Under the pieces are notes generated by a model. The model did no database searches, was not told the DNA's origin, and saw nothing but the letters and a program-made list of their open reading frames with translations. The position numbers and the translations under genes are program-made. Below, in pieces: positions 7,927 to 16,878 of a stretch of DNA of 64,000 bases. Source of the stretch: Bacillota bacterium (GTDB lineage Bacteria; Bacillota; Clostridia; Christensenellales; SZUA-584); NCBI GenBank assembly GCA_023436115.1, contig JAEZKQ010000024.1:1-64000 (forward strand), in the 5' to 3' direction. Each line of letters starts with the position of its first letter. The first letter of the stretch is position 1.

Positions 7927-8989
7927 ATGAAATTATTTAAATATTTAGTACTAATATGTCTACAGGACAATGAAACCCACCAAGAAAGAAAGTGAAATGA
8001 AAATCCTCTGGTATCAACAGGCATTATCGTCGGGCAATGTAATTGAGAACGAGGTTGAGTCTGCCAACGAGCAGCTTGAATACTATAAAAATGAATATGC
8101 AGCGGCACCCAGCGATATTCCTTTTGACATAAAGAAAGACCCGCATGGTGAAAAACACATGCAGGAAACAGGCATGGATAGAATTGTATTTATCGCATAT
8201 CCCGCTAATGGCCTTTTATACATTGATTTTTGGAAAGACCACTTAACGTTTTCCAGACAATCGTCCTTAAATAATCATTATGATTACGAGGTTGGATTAG
8301 GCTCTTTGGATGATGTTCCAGGTAGCGTTCATATGGATGGGGAGAGTGCTCTCAAACTCGCTACGGATTCGGTTAATGCTTTTGCTGCGGGCAGCGATAT
8401 GGAGCTGGTTCGGACAGCAACCATCAATAAAGCGTCAATGTATATGACAGATATCATTGATTATCAAAATCTTAAGCCTGAATGCCTTGTTTTCTATTTT
8501 ATGAGAAATTACAACGGTGTACAATCAACCTACATCAGACCTTCGGACGAACAGTTTAACCTTAATGAAGCTGATCCGGTGTATCACCCCGGGGTTCGGC
8601 CCGAGTATATTCGCGTTATCGTTGACGACTTACAGATTGTCGAGTGGGTTTGGGTTGATCCTTGTGTGACAACCGAAATTATATCTGACAATGTTCCCCT
8701 GATGCCCTTTGAACAAATCAAGGACATTTTCAGGCAGCAGGTCAAAAACCGTTATACTTGTCTAGTTGATTGTACTGAAACGATCAAAATTGACAAAATC
8801 GTGCTTAGTTTGATGAAGATATCTGAAAAGGATAATATCGAAGGGGGCTTGGTTATCCCCGTTTGGGATTTCATCGGCACTAAAGATATCGATTTTTTTG
8901 GTATTAAAGACGGCGGAGATGCCGATTATACGTTTCTGACAATCAACGCCATCGACGGTACAGTTATCGACAGGAATTTTGGATACTAA
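7927..8989 (+). pseudogene. DUF6034-like secreted protein gene with a frameshift after the signal sequence
   Basis: The main frame (7970-8989, 339 codons) encodes a soluble protein whose C-terminal half (EYIRVIVDDLQIVEWVWVDP, then GGLVIPVWDF and INAIDGTVIDRNF) resembles the clostridial DUF6034 lipoproteins. I am only moderately sure of that family. The frame's first ATG has no ribosome site. An ATG at 7927 does, with AGAAGGGAG upstream, and it opens a typical signal-sequence start (MKLFKYLVLICL) in another frame that stops after 22 codons. The simplest reading is a small deletion near 7960 that separated a signal peptide from its mature protein. If translated from 7970 or the ATG at 7997, the product would lack export signals. 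A sequencing error would look the same. Confidence 0.6.
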
Positions 8990-9007
8990 CCCATACCCCA
9001 CCACCAA

Positions 9008-9055
9008 TTGCCTCCCGAACGGCTATCCTGTATAATAACCTTTGGGAGGCATTTT
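9008..9055 (+). promoter_or_regulatory. Promoter of the DUF3842 gene overlapping an inverted repeat
   Basis: TTGCCT (9008-9013), a 17-bp spacer and TATAAT (9031-9036) form a strong promoter only about 16 nt before the ribosome site. A perfect 8-bp inverted repeat joins TGCCTCCC (9009-9016) with GGGAGGCA (9044-9051) and is followed by TTTT. This could also end transcription of the upstream gene. The right arm contains the Shine-Dalgarno sequence. Confidence 0.7.
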
Positions 9056-9058
9056 AAT

Positions 9059-9469
9059 ATGCTAAATGTAATCGTGGTGGATGCCCAAGGCGGCGGCCTA
9101 GGCGCAGCCATTGTAAAAAGGCTCATTGAAAAATACGGCGAGCGTATCAAGCTGACCGCGCTGGGCACCAATGTGGCGGCCACAGCGGCCATGCAGCGAT
9201 GTGGCGCGAAAAGCTGCGCAACGGGTGAGAACGCGATTTGCTTCAACGCACGCTCTGCTGATGTCATCATCGGCGGTATCGGCATCATTGCGGCCAGCGG
9301 TATGCTGGGCGAGATCACGCCGCGTATGGCGCGTACTATCTCTGAGAGCAACGCCAAAAAGATACTTATCCCCATTTCCAAATGCAGCATCTATATCCCC
9401 GGCGTGGACAAAACCACCGCAAAAGAGCTTATTGAAAGCGCGGTATCCGCGATCGAATCATTGCTCTGA
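9059..9469 (+). CDS. DUF3842 family protein
   Basis: A 136-residue cytoplasmic protein of the conserved clostridial family DUF3842, whose function is unknown. The family pattern is clear: an N-terminal glycine-rich VVDAQGGGLGAAIVKRL, then ALGTNVAATAAM, CATGENAICFNA, IGGIGIIAASGMLGEITP and KKILIPISKC. The layout suggests a small Rossmann-like fold, which is inference. I use the ATG at 9059, because GGGAGG lies 8 nt upstream and a good promoter ends just before. Its last 12 bp overlap the end of the convergent gene 9458-10258. Confidence 0.88.
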   Translation: MLNVIVVDAQGGGLGAAIVKRLIEKYGERIKLTALGTNVAATAAMQRCGAKSCATGENAICFNARSADVIIGGIGIIAASGMLGEITPRMARTISESNAKKILIPISKCSIYIPGVDKTTAKELIESAVSAIESLL

Positions 9470-10258
9470 CGCTGTGATAACCGTTTTGCTCAGTATTTCC
9501 TGATCGCATACATCCACCGCAGCCGCATTCGGTGCGATCACATACAGCATCACCGTGCAATCATACGCATCCAAGTATTTTAAATAGAGCCTGCCTTTCA
9601 GCGTTGTGACTGCGAAATCCTCATCGACCGCCTCCGTCGGCGGGCCATATTGCATATATGCCGTTTTGCTTTCCTTAAACTGATGAGCCACGCCGTTCGT
9701 CGTGATGTCCGCATCAATACGCGTCCAGCCATCGCTGCCCATATACGAAATATCCGGCTGCTGATTAAATTCAGTCGCATCAAAGACAATATCATCACAC
9801 CCAAGGCCCGCCAGTACCAATTGCGTATAGTCGTATTCCACCGCGCGCGTAATCTGATTCATATCCGTTTCTCCGCGATCCGTGAATCCGAAAGCACCGT
9901 CATCCATATGCATGATATAGGCGCCGTAAAATGCGCAGTATTTATCGCTGTCCGGGTCATATACCGTAGACGTGCGCGCTTGTGCGTCGAAAGCGCCGAA
10001 GTTATACAGTACCGACATATCGGCATCTATACCCGACCACGCGGTAAAACCGTCTGCGTTGTACGTAAGCACGAACGGATACCAGCCCTGCCCCGACGGC
10101 ATGTTGACCGCAAAGCCATGCTGTTTTTGCACACTTTCGCGGCCGTGCTGCCCCGAATAGACACCCATCACGAGATAGCTGCGCAATGGGTAAAAAAACC
10201 AAAATATAAGAGCCGCCATAATAAGCAGCATCGCAAGCACAATTGCCTTCTTTTTCAT
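9458..10258 (-). CDS. Membrane-anchored protein of unknown function
   Basis: A 266-residue protein that I do not recognise. Residues about 4-24 form one hydrophobic segment (signal anchor or uncleaved signal peptide) after MKKK. The remainder is soluble, acidic and aromatic-rich, as expected of an extracellular domain, and contains SGQGWYPFVLTYNADGFTAW and FYGAYIMHMDDGAFGFTDRG. It has no lipobox and no catalytic motif I can name. Its 3' end overlaps the convergent DUF3842 gene by 12 bp. It starts 99 bp from the divergent mnmA, so the two promoters share that gap. Confidence 0.7.
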   Translation of the reverse strand: MKKKAIVLAMLLIMAALIFWFFYPLRSYLVMGVYSGQHGRESVQKQHGFAVNMPSGQGWYPFVLTYNADGFTAWSGIDADMSVLYNFGAFDAQARTSTVYDPDSDKYCAFYGAYIMHMDDGAFGFTDRGETDMNQITRAVEYDYTQLVLAGLGCDDIVFDATEFNQQPDISYMGSDGWTRIDADITTNGVAHQFKESKTAYMQYGPPTEAVDEDFAVTTLKGRLYLKYLDAYDCTVMLYVIAPNAAAVDVCDQEILSKTVITASEQ

Positions 10259-10304
10259 ACATCCAGTATATCATACAGACAAGTGATGTCCACAAGGCGT
10301 ACCC

Positions 10305-10334
10305 TTGCAAAACCGCCGCGGCCAACGTTATAAT
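10305..10334 (+). promoter_or_regulatory. mnmA promoter
   Basis: TTGCAA (10305-10310), an 18-bp spacer and TATAAT (10329-10334), followed by GGAGG at 10346 and the GTG start at 10357. The leader is therefore very short. Confidence 0.7.
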
Positions 10335-10356
10335 GAATCAGAATCGGAGGCTTATT

Positions 10357-11445
10357 GTGAGAGAGAATCAGAAGAAACGCGTGGTATGCGGCATGTCGGG
10401 CGGTGTGGATTCCGCTGTGGCGGCATACCTTTTAAAACAGCAGGGCTACGATGTGGTCGGCGTGTTTATGAAGAACTGGCAGGACGACGGCCAAGGCTGC
10501 AACGCCGCGCAGGATTACGAAGACGTGCAAAGCGTCTGCACGGCGATCGATATTCCCTATTATACGGTCAATTTCGAGCAGCAGTATTATGACCGCGTCT
10601 TTACGCATTTTCTTGATGAATACCGAAAAGGACGCACGCCCAACCCCGATGTTCTGTGCAATTCGGAGATCAAATTCGCGGCGTTTCTTGACCATGCACG
10701 CATGCTGGGCGCGGAAAAAATAGCGACCGGGCATTATGCGTGGACAAACGGAGACGGACACCTGAAAAAAGCGGCGGACACCGGCAAGGATCAGACGTAC
10801 TTTTTGTGTATGCTCAGCAAAGCACAGGTGCAAAGTGCAATGTTCCCGCTGGGCGATATTCAGAAAAGCGAGGTGCGTGATATCGCATTGTCGCTGAATC
10901 TGCGTGTGGCGCAAAAGAAGGACTCCACTGGTATTTGCTTTATCGGGGAAAGAAAGTTCCGAGATTTTCTTTCCGGCTTTCTGCCCGCACAACCGGGTGA
11001 TATTAAAACACCGGACGGCAAAACCGTCGGGCGGCATATGGGCGTCATGTATTATACGCTGGGCCAGCGCCGCGGACTTGGCATCGGCGGACGTGAAGAT
11101 GCCAAAGATACAAGGTGGTTTGTGGTGGATAAGGATGTCACCGCCAATACGCTTTATGTCCAGCAGGGTGAAAACGGCGGCGAACCGGACGCGCTCTATT
11201 CACGCGCACTATTCGCGCCGAACTACCATTTTATTGCGGGAGCGGCCCCATCTGGTTCATTTAGCTGTATGGCAAAATTCCGATACCGCCAGAGCGATCA
11301 GCCGGTACATGTCACGATGCGCGACGGCGGCGCGTATATTGAATTCGAGCAGCGTCAGCGCGCCGTCACGCCCGGGCAATATGCCGTGCTTTATATGGAC
11401 GATGAATGCCTTGGCGGCGGCGTGATCGATAAAGTGTTCTTTTAG
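10357..11445 (+). CDS. mnmA: tRNA-specific 2-thiouridylase MnmA
   Basis: A 362-residue enzyme that adds sulfur to U34 of tRNA-Lys, -Glu and -Gln. The PP-loop ATPase motif GMSGGVDSAVAA lies near residues 12-23. The two catalytic cysteines lie in VLCNSEIKF and STGICFIGERKF, and the substrate-binding GHYAW and KDQTYFL motifs are present. The GTG start at 10357 is preceded by GGAGG, and no ribosome site supports the longer in-frame extension upstream. The NUDIX gene follows 11 bp later and probably belongs to the same transcript. The ribosome site of that gene overlaps the mnmA stop. Confidence 0.95.
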   Translation: MRENQKKRVVCGMSGGVDSAVAAYLLKQQGYDVVGVFMKNWQDDGQGCNAAQDYEDVQSVCTAIDIPYYTVNFEQQYYDRVFTHFLDEYRKGRTPNPDVLCNSEIKFAAFLDHARMLGAEKIATGHYAWTNGDGHLKKAADTGKDQTYFLCMLSKAQVQSAMFPLGDIQKSEVRDIALSLNLRVAQKKDSTGICFIGERKFRDFLSGFLPAQPGDIKTPDGKTVGRHMGVMYYTLGQRRGLGIGGREDAKDTRWFVVDKDVTANTLYVQQGENGGEPDALYSRALFAPNYHFIAGAAPSGSFSCMAKFRYRQSDQPVHVTMRDGGAYIEFEQRQRAVTPGQYAVLYMDDECLGGGVIDKVFF

Positions 11446-11456
11446 GAGAAATGATT

Positions 11457-12137
11457 ATGGCTTATATTCCCTCAGGCCCGGAAGAAGCGGAGTTCTTAAA
11501 AAACTACGACCCGACGAAGTATCAAAATCCCGCTGTTGCCGCGGATACGGCTGTCTTTGCGCTGGACCATGATGCGCTGAAAATCTTGCTGATACGCCGC
11601 GGCGGTTATCCGTATAAAGGATGCTGGGCGCTGCCGGGCGGATATGTGGATTTTGATGAGGATATATACGATACGGCCAGGCGGGAGCTGCTGGAGGAAA
11701 CAGGCTTGTCAGGTCTGTATATCGAGCAGGTGTTTACATGGGCAAAGCCGAACCGCGACCCGCGTTACCGCACCATCACGGCCAGTTATGTAACGCTGGC
11801 AAACTTGGCTGCGCTGAAACCGAAAGCGGGAGACGATGCCGCGGATGCCGCATGGTTCACGTTGAAAAATTATGAAAAAACAGACGCAGACGGTGTCACA
11901 ACAGTTCGTTATACACTTGAAGGACCGGATATCCTGCAGCCCGTTGCGGCCTACCCGACGGGACGCTTACAGCAGATATATGCCGCAGAGCGTGCCGGAC
12001 TGGCGTTCGATCACGCGGAGTCCATCGCTTATTCCTATGAGTATTTAGTGCGACGTGCTCAGACTGGCTTGCTTGAGCTCGCGTTAGAAGATAACAAGCT
12101 TATTGAGCGTGCCCGAAAGATATTGCTTGAAGATTAA
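11457..12137 (+). CDS. NUDIX hydrolase
   Basis: A 226-residue hydrolase. The Nudix box runs GYVDFDEDIYDTARRELLEE then TGL near residues 62-84 and matches the G-x5-E-x7-REUXEEXGU pattern, so it should bind Mg2+ and hydrolyse a nucleoside diphosphate linked to another group. The N-terminal region (NPAVAADTAVFAL) and the tail beyond residue 150 are longer than in simple MutT proteins. This layout resembles ADP-ribose pyrophosphatase/NrtR-type proteins, but I see no helix-turn-helix I would defend. The start is the ATG at 11457, 7 nt after AGGAGA. It is convergent with corA, 6 bp apart. Confidence 0.88.
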   Translation: MAYIPSGPEEAEFLKNYDPTKYQNPAVAADTAVFALDHDALKILLIRRGGYPYKGCWALPGGYVDFDEDIYDTARRELLEETGLSGLYIEQVFTWAKPNRDPRYRTITASYVTLANLAALKPKAGDDAADAAWFTLKNYEKTDADGVTTVRYTLEGPDILQPVAAYPTGRLQQIYAAERAGLAFDHAESIAYSYEYLVRRAQTGLLELALEDNKLIERARKILLED

Positions 12138-12143
12138 ACGGTG

Positions 12144-13061
12144 TCAAAACCATTTATTCTTCTTAAAATAGACAAGGCAGAAAACGACGACACACACGGA
12201 AAGCAGAATCACCATGGGATAGCCCAAGGGCCATTGGAATTCGGGCATTTGCAGATTCATGCCATACCAGCCCACAATCAGCGTGAGAGGCAGAAAAATA
12301 GCGGTGATTACTGTAAACAACTTCATAATGTTATTAAGACTGATATCCACCTCGGCCTGATAGGCCTCACGCACCTGCGTCACATAATCGCGTAAATTGA
12401 GCACGCTGTGATAAAGCCGTTCCACTTTTGCGGCATAGATTTTAAAATGGCGTAAGGCTGTGCCCGAAACAATATTGTTTTCATTTTCCTGCAGCTCGTC
12501 CAGTACATTAAGCAGCTGTTCATAGTAGCGTTTAAATACCATCAGCCTTTTTCTTAACGAGATGATCTCTTTGACGCAGTTTCGTTTTTTAGAGGTGATC
12601 AAAGCGTTCTCCAAGTCGGAGGTCTCCTGTTCAATTCTGTCCAGAAACGATACGTCATCAGCGGTCAGCCGCTCAAAAAAGATACCGAGTATGCGGTCAA
12701 ATTCAACGTCCGCATCCGTCTGTGCAATACCATGCATCATGGCCGTCACAGACGCTGTATCCGCACAAATAAACAGCAGAATATTCTTATGCAAATAGAT
12801 ATAAACCCTATTCCCATGTGCGAATAACGACTTGTGGTTTAAAATAGATAAACTGATCAAATCAAAGCCCTCATGGTTTTCATAGGCTAAGGATTTATTC
12901 TCCGCCATCTCATGAACGGCCCCATAGCTAAGACCCAGCTTTTGAAAGACAGCTTCTCTATCATCCATACCTACAAAACCAAAATAGCGATGTTTATCCT
13001 TAAGCGATATCTCATCAACACCAATCTTTTTTGTTCTTGCGTTTTCAATGGCGTAATACAT
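12144..13061 (-). CDS. corA: CorA family divalent cation (magnesium) transporter
   Basis: A 305-residue CorA-type channel for Mg2+ (or Co2+/Ni2+). Residues about 1-235 form the cytoplasmic domain ending in long helices. Two C-terminal membrane segments follow, the first ending in the pore signature YGMN (FLPLTLIVGWYGMNLQMPEF), and the protein ends in a short basic KKNKWF tail. An ATG start follows a GAAGGGA-type ribosome site. It is convergent with the NUDIX gene and has no obvious terminator between. Ion preference cannot be set from sequence. Confidence 0.92.
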   Translation of the reverse strand: MYYAIENARTKKIGVDEISLKDKHRYFGFVGMDDREAVFQKLGLSYGAVHEMAENKSLAYENHEGFDLISLSILNHKSLFAHGNRVYIYLHKNILLFICADTASVTAMMHGIAQTDADVEFDRILGIFFERLTADDVSFLDRIEQETSDLENALITSKKRNCVKEIISLRKRLMVFKRYYEQLLNVLDELQENENNIVSGTALRHFKIYAAKVERLYHSVLNLRDYVTQVREAYQAEVDISLNNIMKLFTVITAIFLPLTLIVGWYGMNLQMPEFQWPLGYPMVILLSVCVVVFCLVYFKKNKWF

Positions 13062-13128
13062 AATATCCCTTCTCTCTTAACCAATCATTTTTAAACGCAA
13101 TCAACTGGGGCTTTATCAAAAGCTCTTT

Positions 13129-14247
13129 TTATGCATCCTTGCGCCGCAGCAGAAACGGGAGCACGTTGTATACAAGCGCACAAACGCTAAGCCCCGCCAC
13201 ACACAGAAGCGGACTGACTGTATTAATGGCGGATACCCACCGCGAAGGCAATAGATAAGATATGGCTGTCATTATTCCGGACGATGGCAGCTTCACAAGC
13301 ATAGAGCCGAACATGACGTTGGCAATTGTAAGCGCCGATATGCCCAGCATGAGCGCCGTCTGATTTTGTATTTTTGCCATCATGGCCGCAATACCGCCAA
13401 AAGCAAAAGCATAAAGCGCGAACATGATAAGCAACGGTATAATAAGCCGCCCTTCACCCGAAAGACCGAATGCTACAAGCGGCACGGCAACGCATGGCAG
13501 TATATAGACCGTATCGGCAATACCCGTCGCCAAACGAAACCGTTCAACGGAAAACGCGCGTGATTTGAGCCGCGCCGCAAAGTCCGTTTCTCTTCGTGAC
13601 ATCGCAAGCCCCGTGAGCATAAAGAAGCTCGTTAAAGCGCAAAGCAGATACAGCGACGTATAAGCCGCGTCCATAAGCGGTGTGACTTTGCCCGTGTCCC
13701 CCGCCTTGTTTTCGCGTTCCAGCTGCAATATCGGCGCATCCGTGCCCATGATGCTGTGTTCAAATACCTTATTGTATAACGCGTCGCCGCCTAAGCTGCC
13801 CGCTTCAATTGCGCTGCTGCATGAAAGCCAAAGCCGCATAGCCTGGCTGCCTACGCTTTCGGAAATCACGCCTGCGGCCGTGCTGTAAGGCGAACGCAGC
13901 AGTTGCAGCGTGTTTTCAAAATTGCCGCTCTTTAGCGCACTTTCAAAACCGTCTTTAATTACAAACACGCCCTCCAGCCGTCCCGTTTGCAGATTGGCCA
14001 CCAGCGTGCCCTTGTCACCCTGAGTCACCCATACCACGTTGAGCGCTTCCACATTTTCTAAAAGCAGCTTGGAAAACTCGGTGTTGTCCTCATCGATCCA
14101 GCCAATGGGCACAGGGGCATCCGGGCTGATAAGCCCGATAAACGGACACACCGCTACAACGAGTGCAAGCATGAAGAACACGATGCCAAAAGCACCCGTG
14201 CAAAGTGATTTAAGGCGGTATTTGATGGTGGCGACAGTAAGTCTCAT
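13129..14247 (-). CDS. ABC-2 type transporter permease
   Basis: A 372-residue permease of the YhgE/ABC-2 type. One N-terminal membrane helix (about 18-40) is followed by a ~150-residue extracellular region, then five to six helices from about residue 195 to the end. It is the last gene of a minus-strand operon (ATPase, anchored protein, two permeases) and overlaps the stop of the upstream permease by 4 bp, implying translational coupling. The two permeases probably form a heterodimeric exporter with the ATPase at 16879. The substrate is unknown, and the large extracellular loops suggest a bulky or lipophilic substrate (inference). Confidence 0.85.
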   Translation of the reverse strand: MRLTVATIKYRLKSLCTGAFGIVFFMLALVVAVCPFIGLISPDAPVPIGWIDEDNTEFSKLLLENVEALNVVWVTQGDKGTLVANLQTGRLEGVFVIKDGFESALKSGNFENTLQLLRSPYSTAAGVISESVGSQAMRLWLSCSSAIEAGSLGGDALYNKVFEHSIMGTDAPILQLERENKAGDTGKVTPLMDAAYTSLYLLCALTSFFMLTGLAMSRRETDFAARLKSRAFSVERFRLATGIADTVYILPCVAVPLVAFGLSGEGRLIIPLLIMFALYAFAFGGIAAMMAKIQNQTALMLGISALTIANVMFGSMLVKLPSSGIMTAISYLLPSRWVSAINTVSPLLCVAGLSVCALVYNVLPFLLRRKDA

Positions 14248-15458
14248 TGCGTCCTCCTTTGAAAACGGCGAATGCCGATGGGCAGCAACGCAGCCATATA
14301 CACAGCCAGAACAGCCGCAAACAGCGACAAGCCGGATGCCTTGCCATCGAACAAGCCCACAATACCGAGCCGCAGCGCGGCAGAGAACGGCGTGTAATAA
14401 GAGATATCACGTATTATGGCCGGCATATATGCAGAAGGTATCAGCAGACCACCCAGCAGAGAGAGCGCCAAAGCGGTTAAAAAAGCGGCACGTACCGAAA
14501 ACGCCGCTGTTTTGGATAACAAGCCGATAAGCACCATACCAAGGCTCACGAACAGGCTAAGCAGTACGCCGCTGATAATCAGCGTCGGTATGCTTCCCGT
14601 AAAAGCAATGCCGTTTTGCGCAATGATACCCAGCGCCGCCGCCAGAACGATGAACTGCAAAAATAAAAATACACCGCCCGAGAGCCATCGCGACAGAAAG
14701 CATTTTAAGGGGGTTTGTCCCGACAAAAGCTGACGGTGAATCAGCCCTGTTTCGCTGTCGTAGGCTGTGATACGTACCACGGGCAAGCCGCCCAGCGCCA
14801 CAAAAAGCACGAGAAAGCTGACCGCATAATATTCGATAGGCAGCGCACCGCCGAGCGGCGATGTAGTGTCCGTTTTCTCATAAAGCGCGCTGCGGGCCAG
14901 CACGCTAGCGAAATAGGTTTTCGCCATGTGATTATAAGTATCCGTTGCCGTTTTCCGGTCAATACCCGCGCCCAAGCTATTATTGTAAAGCACGTTGACG
15001 GCATGCTGCGCATGGCTCACCAGCTCCACGCCCGATTCCAAAGTCTCAAAAAGCAGCGCATCCTCAAGCGGCATATTCGGGTTGCCGTAGTATGAGATCT
15101 TAGACTGTCCGCCGGCATAAAGCGTATCCTGCATACCATCCGGTATATGCACAAACGCCGCCGCTCCCTGCGCCACCGCCGCGCGTCCTTCCTCTTCGCT
15201 CTGCACAAACTCGACATCAATAAGCCCGTTTAACGAGCGGCTTTCAATAAGCCCCTGCAAAATGGAATTGGTCATGGGGTCATCATCTTCGTTATAAACC
15301 GCAACGGTGAAATTTTGGGCGCGTACATCGGCATAGAAATAAGGCGCGACCGCAAATGAAATCAACAAAACGAGTATCAAGGGCGCGCCTACCGCGAATA
15401 ATATCGCTGTCTTGTTATTCAGCAGCCTTTTTAAATCCACCGCAAAAAGCTTTCTCAT
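14244..15458 (-). CDS. ABC-2 type transporter permease
   Basis: A 404-residue partner permease with the same layout as its downstream neighbour: an N-terminal helix (about 17-40), an extracellular region of about 170 residues containing QNFTVAVYNEDDDPMTNS, and a C-terminal bundle of helices with SETGLIHRQLLSGQTPLKCF as the cytoplasmic coupling segment. It follows the anchored protein gene by 33 bp and overlaps the next permease by ATGA. Paralogous permease pairs of this kind are usual in ABC-2 exporters for antimicrobials, lipids or polymers. I cannot choose among these. Confidence 0.85.
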   Translation of the reverse strand: MRKLFAVDLKRLLNNKTAILFAVGAPLILVLLISFAVAPYFYADVRAQNFTVAVYNEDDDPMTNSILQGLIESRSLNGLIDVEFVQSEEEGRAAVAQGAAAFVHIPDGMQDTLYAGGQSKISYYGNPNMPLEDALLFETLESGVELVSHAQHAVNVLYNNSLGAGIDRKTATDTYNHMAKTYFASVLARSALYEKTDTTSPLGGALPIEYYAVSFLVLFVALGGLPVVRITAYDSETGLIHRQLLSGQTPLKCFLSRWLSGGVFLFLQFIVLAAALGIIAQNGIAFTGSIPTLIISGVLLSLFVSLGMVLIGLLSKTAAFSVRAAFLTALALSLLGGLLIPSAYMPAIIRDISYYTPFSAALRLGIVGLFDGKASGLSLFAAVLAVYMAALLPIGIRRFQRRTQ

Positions 15459-15491
15459 TCGTTCACTAGCGCAAAAGTATTGTAACAGACT

Positions 15492-16865
15492 CTAGCGCAC
15501 GTCCTTCCATTCCTTATCAAAGATACGCCGCCAGTTTCGGCTTTCCTCAAGCGTACCCAAATCGTCACCCACGTCTATACGCGCATCCAGACTGCAGCGA
15601 CCCGAGAGCTTTTCATTATTATAAGGGATATCCAGCACTTCGATATCCGCGGAAATACCATAAGCATCGCCGGTGTACTGAACATATTCGAATGTGCCGC
15701 CAACGCTTACCACACTGCCGCCTGCCAGCGTTATCGCGGCACTGATCACACCCGTATCGCCTTCGAATTCAAGGCTGTAATCTACGCTGAAAACATCAGT
15801 ATCATTCACTGTCATAGTGGTGCGTTCATAGCTCGTTTTGCCTTCAAACTCAACCATCGTTGTCAGGACAGACTTTGTTCCCCCCGTATCAAGGCTCAGC
15901 AACAATCCCATGGGTTTTCCATCACGGCTGCAGACTGACCAGCAAAGCTCAATCCCCGAATAGTCTTGATTTTCCAGCTTCGTCAACAGCGTATCAATAT
16001 CAACAGCTTCCAGACCAAAATAAGCCGTTATATCATCAAGCAGCGCCTGTGTATCGTCACGCAGCGTTCCATCTTCTTTCATCTTCAGGGAAAAAGCCGC
16101 CGCCGTTTCGCTGAGCGCCTTGGCATCCAATACCGTTTTGACCTCGGTCACGCCGACATAGCCCCCGGATAGCGGACTGTAGGCAGTTGTCTGTGACTCA
16201 CTTGTATTTGTCAAAGGTACGGAACCGGATAAAGCGTCAAACAGCCGCTCGCCTATACTGGTGTCATCAGGCAGAAAGGGCAGCAGCGCATGCAGCCGCT
16301 CTTCCAGAGTCATGTCTGCGTCCACATCGCCCTCCGCCGGGATATCGGCCACCACCTCCGGCTCACCGTCCGCCGGATCGACCACGATGCTGTCTTCAAT
16401 GATATAAGCGCCAAACAGATCCATCCCCAGAGTGCCCGCCTGCAGGCCCAAATCCTGCAAATCGTATTTTATACTTGCCTGCGCCGGAATACTTTCCAGC
16501 GGGATACCCAGCCGCTTCAGATCCTCTGATGCTACTGTGGCCTGAAGGCTGATCTCAAACGGCTCTCGCATCAGACGCTGCCCAAGGCCGCCAAAAGGCC
16601 CCTGGGATTGGATTTCCTTGTTCTGCGCATAGCCTCTAAAAAAGTCATACAAAGCCGCAACGCCGGGATGGCCTTGAGGCTGCGGCTGCCTGCCTCCAAA
16701 TATAGCGATGGCCACTGCCGTGAGTGCACAGACGAGTACCACAAGCGCCGCCCACACCCACCGTCTTCTATGAAGAAAGCCGGCAACACGGCGTTTTTGC
16801 CCGTGCGGCCAGAACAGCTTTCGCAAACGACCCCGCCGCCGCGCCGCGCTCAGTTCATCGTCCAT
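15492..16865 (-). CDS. Membrane-anchored protein of the ABC exporter operon, function unknown
   Basis: A 457-residue protein that I do not recognise as a named family. A very basic cytoplasmic N-terminus (RRRGRLRKLFWPHGQKRR) precedes one membrane segment (about 36-56). The remaining ~400 residues would be outside the cell, rich in beta-type sequence and acidic residues. It sits between the ATPase gene (13 bp gap) and the permeases (33 bp gap), so it very probably works with the exporter, for example as an accessory or substrate-handling protein. That role is inference from position only. The ATG start overlaps a GGAGGG ribosome site. Confidence 0.7.
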   Translation of the reverse strand: MDDELSAARRRGRLRKLFWPHGQKRRVAGFLHRRRWVWAALVVLVCALTAVAIAIFGGRQPQPQGHPGVAALYDFFRGYAQNKEIQSQGPFGGLGQRLMREPFEISLQATVASEDLKRLGIPLESIPAQASIKYDLQDLGLQAGTLGMDLFGAYIIEDSIVVDPADGEPEVVADIPAEGDVDADMTLEERLHALLPFLPDDTSIGERLFDALSGSVPLTNTSESQTTAYSPLSGGYVGVTEVKTVLDAKALSETAAAFSLKMKEDGTLRDDTQALLDDITAYFGLEAVDIDTLLTKLENQDYSGIELCWSVCSRDGKPMGLLLSLDTGGTKSVLTTMVEFEGKTSYERTTMTVNDTDVFSVDYSLEFEGDTGVISAAITLAGGSVVSVGGTFEYVQYTGDAYGISADIEVLDIPYNNEKLSGRCSLDARIDVGDDLGTLEESRNWRRIFDKEWKDVR

Positions 16866-16878
16866 GATTAGCCCTCCC

